Below, in pieces: positions 1 to 8,112 of a stretch of 64,000 nt of DNA. The position numbers were made by a program, and so were the translations under genes. Where the stretch lies: the NCBI RefSeq assembly GCF_002102345.1, contig NZ_LQPP01000016.1, forward strand, positions 248,001-312,000, written 5' to 3'. This stretch comes from Mycolicibacterium peregrinum. Its GTDB lineage: Bacteria > Actinomycetota > Actinomycetes > Mycobacteriales > Mycobacteriaceae. Position 1 is the stretch's first letter, and the number at the start of each line of letters is the position of its first letter. The notes under the pieces were generated by a model that was not told the DNA's origin, searched no databases, and saw only the letters and a list, made by a program, of their open reading frames with translations.

Positions 1-1451
1 ACCTGCTGTTGGCCGCGCCGGCCGGCACCCGCGCCACTCTCGGTCTGGATCCGGGTTTCCGCACCGGGGTCAAGGTCGCCGTCGTCGACGCCACCGGCAA
101 GGTGGTCGACACGTGCGCGATCTTCCCGCACCAGCCTCAGAAGCAGTGGGACCAGGCCAAGGCCACCCTGGCGGCCCTGATCGCCCGGCACAACGTCGAG
201 TTGATCGCCGTCGGTAACGGCACCGCCTCGCGCGAGACCGACGCGTTGGCCGGTGAGCTGATCGCCGACATCCGGTCGGCCGGGGCGAAGGCGCCGGCGA
301 AGGCCATGGTCAGCGAGGCCGGTGCCTCGGTGTACTCGGCGTCCGAATACGCGGCGCGGGAGATGCCGAACCTCGACGTGACGCTGCGCGGCGCAGTCTC
401 GATCGCCCGTCGTCTGCAGGATCCGCTGGCCGAGCTGGTCAAGATCGACCCGAAGTCGATCGGGGTGGGGCAGTACCAGCACGACGTGACGCCGGGCTCG
501 CTGGCGCGCAGCCTCAATGCCGTTGTCGAAGACGCGGTGAACGCGGTGGGTGTGGATCTCAACACCGCCTCGGTGCCGCTGTTGGCCCGGGTGTCGGGAG
601 TTACCGAATCCCTGGCCGAGGCTATCGTGGCCCACCGTGAGAGCGCCGGTGCCTTCCGCAGCCGCAAGGCGCTGCTGGACGTTCCGCGCCTGGGCCCCAA
701 GGCCTTCGAACAGTGTGCGGGCTTCCTGCGGATCCGCGACGGTGAGGATCCGCTGGATGCCTCGGGTGTGCACCCGGAGTCCTACCCGGTGGTGCGGCGC
801 ATCCTGGACCGGTCCGGCGTGACGTTGGGCGAGTTGATCGGCGACGAGCGCACCCTGCGGGGACTCAAGCCCACCGACTTCGCCGACGAGCGGTTCGGTG
901 TGCCCACCGTGACCGACATCCTGGCCGAACTGGAGAAGCCCGGGCGTGACCCCCGGCCGGCGTTCTCCACCGCGACCTTTGCCGCCGGCGTCGAGAAGGT
1001 CGCCGACCTCAAGCCCGGCATGGTGCTCGAGGGCGTGGTCACCAACGTGGCCGCCTTCGGCGCCTTCGTCGACGTGGGCGTGCACCAGGACGGACTGGTG
1101 CACGTCTCGGCGATGGCCGACCGGTTCATCTCTGACCCGCATGAGGTGGTGAAGTCGGGTCAGGTGGTCAAGGTCAAGGTCGTCGAGGTCGACGTGGAAC
1201 GGCAGCGGATCGGACTGACCCTGCGGCTCAACGACACTCCGCAGCAGGGAAAGCGACCCGACCGCAACGATCGCGGCGGTCAGGGTGGCCAGAACCGTCG
1301 TGACGGTGGCGGCAACCCAGGTCGTGGCAATCAGGGGCGCGGCGGTGACCGGCGAAACCAGAACCGCGGCAACAACTCCGGTCGCCGGGACTCGAATCAG
1401 CCGATGGGCTCGATGGCCGAGGCGCTGCGCAACGCCGGCTTCGGCAAGTAG
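1..1451 (+). CDS. tex: Tex family RNA-binding transcription accessory protein, C-terminal part (5' end outside window)
   Basis: The reading frame is open to the left edge, so this is the C-terminal ~480 residues of a protein usually near 780. Visible parts in order are a YqgF/RNase H-like domain opening with [17 protein letters not shown], helix-hairpin-helix segments ([22 protein letters not shown] and following), an S1 RNA-binding domain ([21 protein letters not shown]) at about residues 335-405 of the visible part, and a basic Gly/Arg/Asn-rich tail. Tex binds nucleic acid and is linked to transcription and RNA metabolism. The RG-rich tail is a common mycobacterial extension. The stop lies 3 bp from the convergent TVP38-like gene. 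The N-terminal domain cannot be judged from here. Confidence 0.93.
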   Translation, partial: LLLAAPAGTRATLGLDPGFRTGVKVAVVDATGKVVDTCAIFPHQPQKQWDQAKATLAALIARHNVELIAVGNGTASRETDALAGELIADIRSAGAKAPAKAMVSEAGASVYSASEYAAREMPNLDVTLRGAVSIARRLQDPLAELVKIDPKSIGVGQYQHDVTPGSLARSLNAVVEDAVNAVGVDLNTASVPLLARVSGVTESLAEAIVAHRESAGAFRSRKALLDVPRLGPKAFEQCAGFLRIRDGEDPLDASGVHPESYPVVRRILDRSGVTLGELIGDERTLRGLKPTDFADERFGVPTVTDILAELEKPGRDPRPAFSTATFAAGVEKVADLKPGMVLEGVVTNVAAFGAFVDVGVHQDGLVHVSAMADRFISDPHEVVKSGQVVKVKVVEVDVERQRIGLTLRLNDTPQQGKRPDRNDRGGQGGQNRRDGGGNPGRGNQGRGGDRRNQNRGNNSGRRDSNQPMGSMAEALRNAGFGK

Positions 1452-1454
1452 CGG

Positions 1455-2171
1455 TTAGGGCGTCTCCTCCGGGGCCTGATCGGCCCCGGAGTGGTGGCGG
1501 CGCCAGGAGCGGTAGCCGCGGTGGGCGGCGAACGCCCCGGCGACGGCGGTGACGCACCACACCCCGATCGCGGTGTAGGCCAGCGGGGCCGACAGATCAC
1601 CGATCGACGCGCCCAGCGCGGTGTAGACGAATGCGCGCGGCACCGAGCCGATGAACGCCCCGACTGCCATCTGCCACAACGGCACTCCGAAGGCCCCGAA
1701 GGCGTAGGACGCCAGGGCGTCGGACAGTCCGGGAACGAACCGCTGTCCGACCACCGCCCATAGACCGCCGCGTTCGATCTGGTGGTCCAACCGATCGGCC
1801 CGTTGCGTCCCGAGCAGAGCCCGGGCGCTGTCGCGGCCTGCCCGTCGCCCGATCAGGCTGGCCACCATCGCGGTGCCCACCGTCGCCCCCAAGGTCACGA
1901 AGGTGCCCAACACCGGACCGAACAGCACCCCGCTGCCCGCGGCCAGGATCGGGCCCGGCACGAACAGTGCGCCGAGGCAGGCCGACACCACGACATACGC
2001 CAGCGGTGCGGCGGGCCCCGTCGAGGCGACCAGCGCCCGGATGTCGTCGACGTCGATGACGCGCGCGACTGCCACCAGATAGAACAGGCCGAACAGAAAG
2101 GCCGCGAACGCGACGAGCCGCAGGATGTGCGGTCGCCGGTTGATGGCGGGGGGATCGTCGTCGTCAGTCAT
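1455..2171 (-). CDS. TVP38/TMEM64 (DedA/SNARE-associated) family membrane protein
   Basis: A 238-residue polytopic membrane protein. The start is the ATG at 2171 (MTDDDDPPAINRR), because upstream sequence in frame is low-complexity read-through into the neighbouring gene. A first membrane helix (RLVAFAAFLFGLFYLVAVARV) precedes the SNARE-associated domain, which has the glycine/proline-rich core LFVPGPILAAGSGVLFGPVLG, a basic RRAGRD stretch, and paired helices near the C terminus. Family members are implicated in membrane homeostasis; the substrate is unknown. It follows the thioredoxin gene on the same strand by 56 bp and may be cotranscribed with it, which would place it under the operator at 2680. 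Confidence 0.8.
   Translation of the reverse strand: MTDDDDPPAINRRPHILRLVAFAAFLFGLFYLVAVARVIDVDDIRALVASTGPAAPLAYVVVSACLGALFVPGPILAAGSGVLFGPVLGTFVTLGATVGTAMVASLIGRRAGRDSARALLGTQRADRLDHQIERGGLWAVVGQRFVPGLSDALASYAFGAFGVPLWQMAVGAFIGSVPRAFVYTALGASIGDLSAPLAYTAIGVWCVTAVAGAFAAHRGYRSWRRHHSGADQAPEETP
1467..1491. terminator. Hairpin just after tex, inside the 3' end of the convergent gene
   Basis: A perfect inverted repeat, CTCCGGGGCC (1467-1476) and GGCCCCGGAG (1482-1491), has a 5-nt loop and starts 16 nt after the tex stop. It lies inside the C-terminal codons of the opposite-strand TVP38-like gene. No T-run follows, as is common for mycobacterial terminator candidates. The role is inferred from position and stem strength. 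Confidence 0.45.
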
Positions 2172-2227
2172 GGCGCCCACGATTGTTCCCCACAGCCGTG
2201 CCGTCCCAGGTTGATGGTCTTCCTTGT

Positions 2228-2611
2228 TCAGCCCGCGGTGCTGTGACTCTTGGCTTTCCGGGCCGCGACAGTGGCCCGGACCTGATCCATGTCGAGTGCT
2301 GCGACCTGTGAGATGAGATCCTCGAGTGCCGCCGGCGGCAGAACCCCGGGCTGGCTGAAGACCAGGACGCCCTCGCGGAAGGCCGCGATGGTGGGGATGG
2401 AGCGGATTTCCATCAGCGCCGCCAACTCTGGTTCCTGCTCGGTGTCGACCTTCGCATGCACGATCTCGGGATGGCTGGCGGCCGACCGTTCGAAGGTCGG
2501 GGCGAAAGCGCGGCATGGGCCACACCAAGAAGCCCAGAAGTCGACGAGCACGATGTCGTTGTCCCGGATCGTGGACTCGAAATCCGCGTAGCCGATGTTG
2601 CGGGTGGTCAT
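2228..2611 (-). CDS. Thioredoxin
   Basis: A 127-residue single-domain thioredoxin, slightly longer than the usual 105-110. The active site WCGPC is at residues 29-33, within VDFWASWCGPC, and the cis-proline loop is RSIPTIAAF. There is no signal peptide, so it acts in the cytoplasm as a disulfide or persulfide reductase. No thioredoxin reductase is adjacent. It is divergent from the DUF302 gene across a palindrome at 2680-2695, which suggests a role in thiol or reactive-sulfur stress rather than as the housekeeping thioredoxin. That role is inferred from context. Confidence 0.92.
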   Translation of the reverse strand: MTTRNIGYADFESTIRDNDIVLVDFWASWCGPCRAFAPTFERSAASHPEIVHAKVDTEQEPELAALMEIRSIPTIAAFREGVLVFSQPGVLPPAALEDLISQVAALDMDQVRATVAARKAKSHSTAG

Positions 2612-2679
2612 TCTGATCTCCTTGTCTTTGGTCGAAGGGCCGGCGATGTCCGCAGGTCGATTCGTTCGTCCGTTTCAAC

Positions 2680-2695
2680 ATACCCCCAGGGGTAT
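2680..2695. promoter_or_regulatory. CsoR/CstR-like operator between thioredoxin and DUF302 genes
   Basis: The palindrome ATACCCC-CA-GGGGTAT lies in the divergent intergenic region. G-tract/C-tract pseudopalindromes with ATA/TAT ends are typical of operators of CsoR-family repressors (CsoR, RicR, CstR). On the minus strand it overlaps a TATGTT hexamer (2677-2682) that would serve as the -10 of the thioredoxin gene, so occupancy should repress. No CsoR-family gene is present in this window. Confidence 0.6.
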
Positions 2696-2794
2696 TTATT
2701 TCGTGTCCTCTTTCCGCCCTCTGAGCGATGTATCCGCGGGTAGCGTGGCGGCAGGACGCGCACTCGCTTGGAATGTGACGAAAGGAGCCAGGAG

Positions 2795-3199
2795 ATGGAC
2801 ATCGCGTTGGTGGCCACCACGAGAGGCCCGTTCGACGAGGCGGTCGCACGCACGCGAGACGCGCTGGCCGACCAGGGGTTCGGTGTGTTGACCGAGATCG
2901 ACATCAGGGCCACGCTCAACGCCAAACTGGGCGGTGGTGCCGGCGACGAGGTGGGGGACTACCTGATCCTGGGTGCCTGCAATCCCCAGTTCGCCCAGAA
3001 GGCGCTCGCCGCATTCCCGCCGATCGGCGTGCTGTTGCCGTGCAACGTGGTGTTGCGCACCGGCCGCGGTGGTGACGATGTGGTCGTCGTCGAGGCGATG
3101 AACCCCAAGCTGATGGCCGAGGTGACAGACGAGCCGGCGCTGGCCGATATCGCCGCCGAGGTCGGCCGCCGCCTGCAGGCAGCACTCGACGGTCTTTAG
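2795..3199 (+). CDS. DUF302 domain protein
   Basis: A 134-residue soluble protein. The start is the ATG at 2795, preceded by AAGGAG/AGGAG at a suitable distance. The sequence follows the DUF302 pattern: an N-terminal strand (MDIALVATT), a helix with FDEAVARTRDALADQGFGVLTEID, then LGACNPQFAQKAL and a final segment VLLPCNVVLR and VVEAMNPKLM. The biochemical role of DUF302 is not established. Family genes often sit near CsoR/CstR-regulated or sulfur-related genes, consistent with the operator upstream and the divergent thioredoxin. It ends 1 bp before the convergent merR gene. Confidence 0.85.
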   Translation: MDIALVATTRGPFDEAVARTRDALADQGFGVLTEIDIRATLNAKLGGGAGDEVGDYLILGACNPQFAQKALAAFPPIGVLLPCNVVLRTGRGGDDVVVVEAMNPKLMAEVTDEPALADIAAEVGRRLQAALDGL

Positions 3200-3200
3200 A

Positions 3201-3557
3201 TCACTCCGATGCCGCGTCGATCACGCCGTCGAGAATCTCGCGTGAGGTCGACAGGTCCCTGATTGCCTGCTCGAGCCGGTTGCGTTCGGCGGTCAGCTCG
3301 GTGAGGAGCCGAGGCGTGGCCTGAGGGGCCGGACCGCCATCGGTGTCACGCATGCACGGCAGGAGCGACGAGATGGTGCGACTGTGCAGTCCCGCGGCAT
3401 AGAGCTCTTGGATGCGGATCACCCGGTCGACAGCCTTCTCCGGATACTCGCGTTGCCCACCGGATGTGCGGTCGGACGCCAACAGTCCCTGCTCTTCGTA
3501 GTAGCGCAGCGACCGTTGGCTCACCCCGGTGCGACGCGCGAGTTCGCCTATGCGCAT
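3201..3557 (-). CDS. MerR family transcriptional regulator
   Basis: A 118-residue regulator with an N-terminal winged helix-turn-helix (MRIGELARRTGVSQRSLRYYEEQGLL), the wing (SGGQREYPEKAVDRVIRIQELYAAG), and a dimerisation coiled coil (LTELTAERNRLEQAIRDL). The effector region is very short and has one cysteine (LLPCMRD), without the multi-cysteine site of metal-sensing members. It is divergent from the deacetylase gene; the intervening 59 bp holds a MerR-type promoter (3580-3611). The inducer cannot be inferred. Confidence 0.9.
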   Translation of the reverse strand: MRIGELARRTGVSQRSLRYYEEQGLLASDRTSGGQREYPEKAVDRVIRIQELYAAGLHSRTISSLLPCMRDTDGGPAPQATPRLLTELTAERNRLEQAIRDLSTSREILDGVIDAASE

Positions 3558-3579
3558 ATGCCAGTTATACCCACGCGAC

Positions 3580-3611
3580 TTGACCCTGACATTGGTGTGA
3601 GCTCGTAAGGT
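3580..3611 (+). promoter_or_regulatory. Long-spacer MerR-type promoter of the deacetylase gene
   Basis: A TTGACC -35 (3580-3585) and a TAAGGT -10 (3606-3611, TANNNT) are separated by 20 bp, longer than the usual 17, as in MerR-activated promoters. The spacer contains an inverted repeat, CTGACA (3586-3591) and TGTGAG (3596-3601), with one mismatch. The ATG at 3617 is only 5 nt past the -10, so the transcript would be leaderless or nearly so. The adjacent MerR is the likely activator. Confidence 0.6.
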
Positions 3612-3616
3612 TCGCC

Positions 3617-4486
3617 ATGACCACGTGGCAACCGCCTTTCGCCTACAGCCCGATCACCGAACGCCAGCCGATCCGTTGGCCCGGTGCCGCGAGAGTGGCG
3701 GTGTACATCGGACTCAATGTCGAGCATTTCCTCGTCGATCGGCCCTCGACGAGCATCTGGCCCGGGACGGCGGAGCTGACCCCGGATGCGCTCAACTACG
3801 GCTGGCGGGATTACGGCGCGCGGGTGGGGATCTGGCGCACGATCGACGCCCTCGACCGGCACGGTATTCGTCCCAGCGCGCTGCTGAACACAGCCGTCAT
3901 CGAGCATCATCCGCAGATCGTCGCAGCCGGTGTGGAGCGGAACTGGGCATGGCTGGCGCACGGGCAGACCAACTCGATTCTGCACACTGGGTTGGCTGTC
4001 GACGAGGAGCGCCGGATTCTCACCTCGATCGCCGACGACATCGCTGATGCGACGGGACGGCGCCCACAGGGCTGGATGGGACCTGGCCTGACCGAAACTG
4101 CGCATACTCCAGAATTGTTGGCTGAACTCGGTTTTCGCTACGTTCTCGATTGGACCAACGATGACCAGCCCTATCCGCTGACGGTCCCTGGCATGCTCAG
4201 TGTGCCGTATTCGGTCGAGCTCAACGACCTGCTGATCTTCGGAAAAGGTTTCACCGGTGGTGAGTTCGTGCAGATGGTGATCGATCAGTATGAGCAGCTG
4301 CACGCGGATTCGGCCATCAGCGGGCGCGTCATGGCGTTGGCATTGCACCCGTTCGTGATCGGGCAACCGTTCCGGCACAAGTACTTCGATCAGGTTCTGC
4401 AGTTTCTGGCCGCTCAACCCGACGTGTGGTTGACGACCAGCGATGAGATCGCCGCGCATGTGCGGATTGATTGCGAACGCCAATAG
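3617..4486 (+). CDS. Polysaccharide deacetylase-family hydrolase (PuuE/allantoinase-like)
   Basis: A 289-residue soluble protein with no signal peptide. It resembles the intracellular NodB-fold branch that includes PuuE-type allantoinases: an N-terminal RVAVYIGLNVEHF strand, TAVIEHHPQIVAAGVERNWAWLAHG, RRPQGWMGPGLTETAHTPELLAELGFRYVLDW and a late LALHPFVIGQP. The usual first metal motif is altered (GLNVEHF in place of an Asp-Asp pair), while later His residues remain. The substrate is unknown and could be a C-N bond in a small amide rather than a glycan. The divergent MerR is probably its regulator. Confidence 0.78.
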   Translation: MTTWQPPFAYSPITERQPIRWPGAARVAVYIGLNVEHFLVDRPSTSIWPGTAELTPDALNYGWRDYGARVGIWRTIDALDRHGIRPSALLNTAVIEHHPQIVAAGVERNWAWLAHGQTNSILHTGLAVDEERRILTSIADDIADATGRRPQGWMGPGLTETAHTPELLAELGFRYVLDWTNDDQPYPLTVPGMLSVPYSVELNDLLIFGKGFTGGEFVQMVIDQYEQLHADSAISGRVMALALHPFVIGQPFRHKYFDQVLQFLAAQPDVWLTTSDEIAAHVRIDCERQ

Positions 4487-4604
4487 CCGCAGCACGATTG
4501 GGCTCACAATGCTGGACCGTCGCTGCGCGGGGTGTCACACTGCGGTAGGGCGGCGGGGCCGGTGACCGGTGGTCCGCGTCGCCGGGAAGATCGGGAGGAC
4601 CACG

Positions 4605-5906
4605 ATGACAGCAATCACCGGCATCGCCCACCGTGACAACGGCGCCGCGCCACCATCGGTGCCACTTGCCGAGATCGACCTCGGATCGCTCGAGTTCTGG
4701 GGGCGTGACGACGACGCGCGCGACGGCGCCTTCGCCACATTGCGTCACGATGCGCCGATCTCATTCTTCGAGGTGGCCGATTTCGCCGGATTCCCCGGTG
4801 GCGCCGGTCATTGGGCGTTCACCCGCTACGACGACGTGCACTTCGCGAGCCGGCACCCCGAGCTGTTCAGCTCCAGCCCGACCAGCACCACACTCAACGA
4901 CGTCCCAGCGGAGATCGCCGAGTTCTTCGGATCGATGATCACATTGGACGATCCCCGCCACACCCGGCTGCGGTGCATCGTCAACCGGGCTTTCACCCCC
5001 AAGGTGATCGCACGCATCGAGCAGAGTGTGAGGGACAGGGCCAATCGGCTGGTGTCCGCCATGGTGGACACGCATCCGGATGGCACTGCGGACTTCGTCG
5101 AGGAGGTGGCCTCGCCGCTGCCGCTGCAGATCATCTGCGACATGATGGGCGTCCCGGAAGAAGATCAGGCCAAGCTGTTCCATTGGACCTCAGTGCTCAT
5201 GGGGGCCGGAGACGACGAGGTGTCCACCGATGAATTCAGCGCGTATCTGCAGGTGGCCACCGAGCTCGCCGGTTACGGCGTTGCGTTGGCCGAACAGCGC
5301 CGCGTGCATCCCGGAGACGACCTGACGACCAGTCTCGTGGAGGCGGAAGTCGACGGAGAACGGTTGTCGTCCAACGAGATCGCATCCTTCTTCATTCTGC
5401 TGACGGCGGCGGGCAATGACACGACCCGTAACGCCATCAGTCATGGCATGGTGGCGCTGAGCCGCTATCCCGATGAACGCGCCAGGTGGTGGAACGACTT
5501 CGATGCGGTATCGCCGACGGCGGTCGAAGAGGTCGTTCGGTGGGCATCACCGATCATCTTCATGCGGCGCACCCTCACCGAGGACGTGGAGCGCAGCGGC
5601 GTTCAGATGAAGGCGGGAGACAAGGTCTCGATGTGGTACAACTCGGCCAACCGTGACGAGCAGATCTTCGTCGACCCCTGGCGGTTCGACGTGTTGCGAA
5701 ATCCCAATCCGCACATCGGGTTCGGTGGCGGGGGAGTGCACTTCTGTCTGGGAGCCAACCTCGCCCGACGGGAGATCCGGGTGGCCTTCGATGAACTGCG
5801 CCGTCAGGTCCCCGACATCGTGGCGATCGGGGAACCGGCCATCCTGCGTTCAGCGTTCGTGCACGGCGTCAAACACCTGCCGGTTGCGTGGGCCGCGACT
5901 GCCTAG
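4605..5906 (+). CDS. Cytochrome P450
   Basis: A 433-residue soluble bacterial (class I) P450. The start is the ATG at 4605 (MTAITGIAH), preceded by GGGAGG; an in-frame codon at 4569 is less likely. The I-helix oxygen-activation motif is AAGNDTTRN, the K-helix is EEVVRWASP, and the heme loop is FGGGGVHFCLGANLARRE with ligand Cys381. The loop and N-terminal style recall mycobacterial CYP124/125/142-type lipid or sterol hydroxylases, but no family number can be assigned by eye. No ferredoxin or reductase is adjacent, so electrons must come from elsewhere. Its 3' end overlaps the convergent panE-like gene by 38 bp. Confidence 0.95.
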   Translation: MTAITGIAHRDNGAAPPSVPLAEIDLGSLEFWGRDDDARDGAFATLRHDAPISFFEVADFAGFPGGAGHWAFTRYDDVHFASRHPELFSSSPTSTTLNDVPAEIAEFFGSMITLDDPRHTRLRCIVNRAFTPKVIARIEQSVRDRANRLVSAMVDTHPDGTADFVEEVASPLPLQIICDMMGVPEEDQAKLFHWTSVLMGAGDDEVSTDEFSAYLQVATELAGYGVALAEQRRVHPGDDLTTSLVEAEVDGERLSSNEIASFFILLTAAGNDTTRNAISHGMVALSRYPDERARWWNDFDAVSPTAVEEVVRWASPIIFMRRTLTEDVERSGVQMKAGDKVSMWYNSANRDEQIFVDPWRFDVLRNPNPHIGFGGGGVHFCLGANLARREIRVAFDELRRQVPDIVAIGEPAILRSAFVHGVKHLPVAWAATA

Positions 5907-6885
5907 GCTGAGACTCTGGCCCGAGCTTCTTGAGGGCGGCGGTCGCGTCCAGGGAACGTACCGGGCGGCCCACCCGGGCATGTTCGGCGGTGACTCGCTG
6001 GATCATTTCGTTGACAGGGGCCCGCAGACCGTGCAGGCGGGCCTGAAGCACGATTTCACCGTTGAACCAGTCGGTTTCGACCTGAGTGTGGCCTCGGGCC
6101 ACGCTCTGCCAGGTAGAACTCAAATAGTCGTCGTTCACCCTGCCCTGCAGTAGATCCCCGCGGCGCAGCGCGTCCTGCTCGGCGGTGACGAAGGAAATGC
6201 CGGCCGCGGTGAGCACGTGTTCGGCCTCGGTGCGGGCGCGGGCGACCAGTTCGTCGGCATCCGGTCCCGGACGGTACGCGGCGATCACACCATTGCCGAG
6301 ATTGGCGATCAGCTTGCGGTACTTCCACGCCATGACATCGCCGCGAACCGACGAATGAAACCCGGACGCGCGGAGCGTGGCGGCGACCTGTTCGGCCGGC
6401 TCGTCATGGCCGGTGGGGTAGCGGCCGAGATCGAGGATCCCCGCCACCGGGTGGCTCTGTTGAATGACCACACCAGGATCGAGGTGAGCCGCCGGAAGCA
6501 TCACGGTGACGCCGTACACATTGGCGAAACTCCGCAGCGCGGCAGGCTCGTTGGCCACTCCGTTCTGGGCGACGAACACCGCGGTCCCCGGTGGGGCGTA
6601 AGCGCTGAGATCATCCAGGGCCGAGGCGGTTTGGTGACTCTTGACCGCGAGTATCACCACCGGGCCGGCCGACCAGTCGACGTCGCGGGCGCTTGCTGCG
6701 GCCGGGAGCGCCACGGCGTCCGTACCGGCCTGTGTCACCAGGGTGAGACCACGGGCGCGGATCGCAGAGAGGTGCTCTCCGCGGGCGACAGCTGTCACGT
6801 CGAAACCGGCCAGCCGCAACCGTGCGGCGATCACGCCGCCGATCGCGCCGACCCCGTACACCACGAGCGGTCGGGGCGTGGTCAC
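5869..6885 (-). CDS. 2-dehydropantoate 2-reductase family protein (PanE/ApbA-like)
   Basis: A 338-residue NADP-dependent reductase with the N-terminal Rossmann motif VYGVGAIGGVIAARL, the ILAVKSHQT segment, the QNGV loop, and the C-terminal all-helical domain containing WKYRKLIANLGN, which carries the catalytic lysine region of the family. True PanE reduces ketopantoate in coenzyme A synthesis. This copy lies in an operon with a LysR regulator (4-bp overlap) and away from pan genes, so it may be a paralogue acting on another 2-oxoacid. The C terminus overlaps the P450 gene. Confidence 0.83.
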   Translation of the reverse strand: MTTPRPLVVYGVGAIGGVIAARLRLAGFDVTAVARGEHLSAIRARGLTLVTQAGTDAVALPAAASARDVDWSAGPVVILAVKSHQTASALDDLSAYAPPGTAVFVAQNGVANEPAALRSFANVYGVTVMLPAAHLDPGVVIQQSHPVAGILDLGRYPTGHDEPAEQVAATLRASGFHSSVRGDVMAWKYRKLIANLGNGVIAAYRPGPDADELVARARTEAEHVLTAAGISFVTAEQDALRRGDLLQGRVNDDYLSSTWQSVARGHTQVETDWFNGEIVLQARLHGLRAPVNEMIQRVTAEHARVGRPVRSLDATAALKKLGPESQPRQSRPTQPAGV

Positions 6886-7814
6886 GATGCGACACCCAGC
6901 GGCTCATTGGGCTGTCCGGGCAACGCTTGTTCGGCGATCGCCCGCAGAGTGCGCAGGATCATTGCGATATTGGGGTCGCGCTGGCGGCCGGCGCGCACCA
7001 CGGCACTGATGGTGCGGCCGCCGAGGGTGAGGTCGTCCACGAGCAGCCCTTCCAGCCTGGAGGGAACCGACAACCGGGGCACAATGGCCGACGCTACCTC
7101 GGTGGCCGCCAGCTCGCAGATGTTCTGGGCGCCGATCAGCCGGTGCTTGACCTGGGGGGTGAAACCGGCGCTCTGGCACGCATGCGTCGCGGCGACCTCG
7201 AGACCGGAGCCCTGAGGTCCGGTCACCCAGAACCCGTCGGCCAGTGCGGACAGGCCCTGCGTGCGGATTCTCAGGTGTGACTGCGAGGGCGCCAGCAGCA
7301 CGTGCGGTTCGAACAACAACGGCACGGTGGTCAGTCCGCCGGCGGAGTCGGGCCCGAGGACGTCGTAGTGGCAGGTGATCGCGACGTCGACCTCACTTTG
7401 ACGCAGCAGGCGCAGCGCGCCCGAACTCGTCTCCTGCTGAACCTGCACACGTAGATCCGGCTCGGCGGAGCTGAGCCGTTGCATGAGGGGAACGGCCAGC
7501 GTCGGAATGCCCATGTTGAACGTGGCGATGGCGACCTGCCCTGCCACCCGGTCCCGGGTTTCGGCGACCGCGCTCATGGCGTCGTCGACGGCGGCCAGGA
7601 CACGACGCACATGCTCGGCGAGGACCTGGCCGCTGCGGGTCAGTCCGAGGGTTCGTCCGTCCCGACGGAAGAGGACTGCGCCTGCTTCTTCCTCCAGGAC
7701 ACGAAGTTGTTGGGATACTGCAGAACTCGTGATGTTGCGATGTTCGGCCACGGCGGTCACCGAGCCGAGGTCTGCGAGATCGGACAGCAGCATCATCCGA
7801 CGTAAGTCCAGCAT
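6882..7814 (-). CDS. LysR family transcriptional regulator
   Basis: A 310-residue protein with an N-terminal HTH (LADLGSVTAVAEHRNITSSAVSQQLRVLEEEAGAVLFRRDG) and a LysR substrate-binding domain (VAIATFNMGIPTLAVPLMQRL, then EVDVAITCHYD). It overlaps the panE-like gene by 4 bp (ATGA) and is probably the first gene of a two-gene operon. It is divergent from the dioxygenase-nitroreductase pair across 298 bp, the usual arrangement for LysR activators. A likely target is therefore the plus-strand pair; the ligand is unknown. Confidence 0.93.
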   Translation of the reverse strand: MLDLRRMMLLSDLADLGSVTAVAEHRNITSSAVSQQLRVLEEEAGAVLFRRDGRTLGLTRSGQVLAEHVRRVLAAVDDAMSAVAETRDRVAGQVAIATFNMGIPTLAVPLMQRLSSAEPDLRVQVQQETSSGALRLLRQSEVDVAITCHYDVLGPDSAGGLTTVPLLFEPHVLLAPSQSHLRIRTQGLSALADGFWVTGPQGSGLEVAATHACQSAGFTPQVKHRLIGAQNICELAATEVASAIVPRLSVPSRLEGLLVDDLTLGGRTISAVVRAGRQRDPNIAMILRTLRAIAEQALPGQPNEPLGVAS

Positions 7815-8112
7815 CAGGCACCTCCTGCGAGGTGATGATCTCAGAACAGATCGGCGTTGCCGGTGACATGTGCGGCCGGTTGGGCCTGTCCCACTGCCCT
7901 GATCAGGGGTTTCATCACACGCCCGGCGCAGGAATCACGCCGGTTGTAATTCTCGCGCCTGCGGGCGGTGCCTGAGATGTTAAGTCGCACTGAAAGGTCC
8001 CGGTAGCCACAGACGCTTGTTCACCACGACCTGCGCGTCGATTCTGACCTGAGCGAGACGGTCGAGTCCGCCTCGCCAGCCCACCATCACGCCACCACAA
8101 GGGAGCCCACAG
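7815..8112. other. Divergent intergenic region (LysR / dioxygenase) with a palindrome
   Basis: This 298-bp gap holds no convincing coding sequence. The clearest element is the perfect 12-bp palindrome CCCTGATCAGGG at 7897-7908, 83 bp upstream of the lysR start and about 205 bp upstream of the dioxygenase start. It could be a regulator site. No textbook promoter hexamers stand out. The dioxygenase start is preceded by AAGGGAG. Confidence 0.35.
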
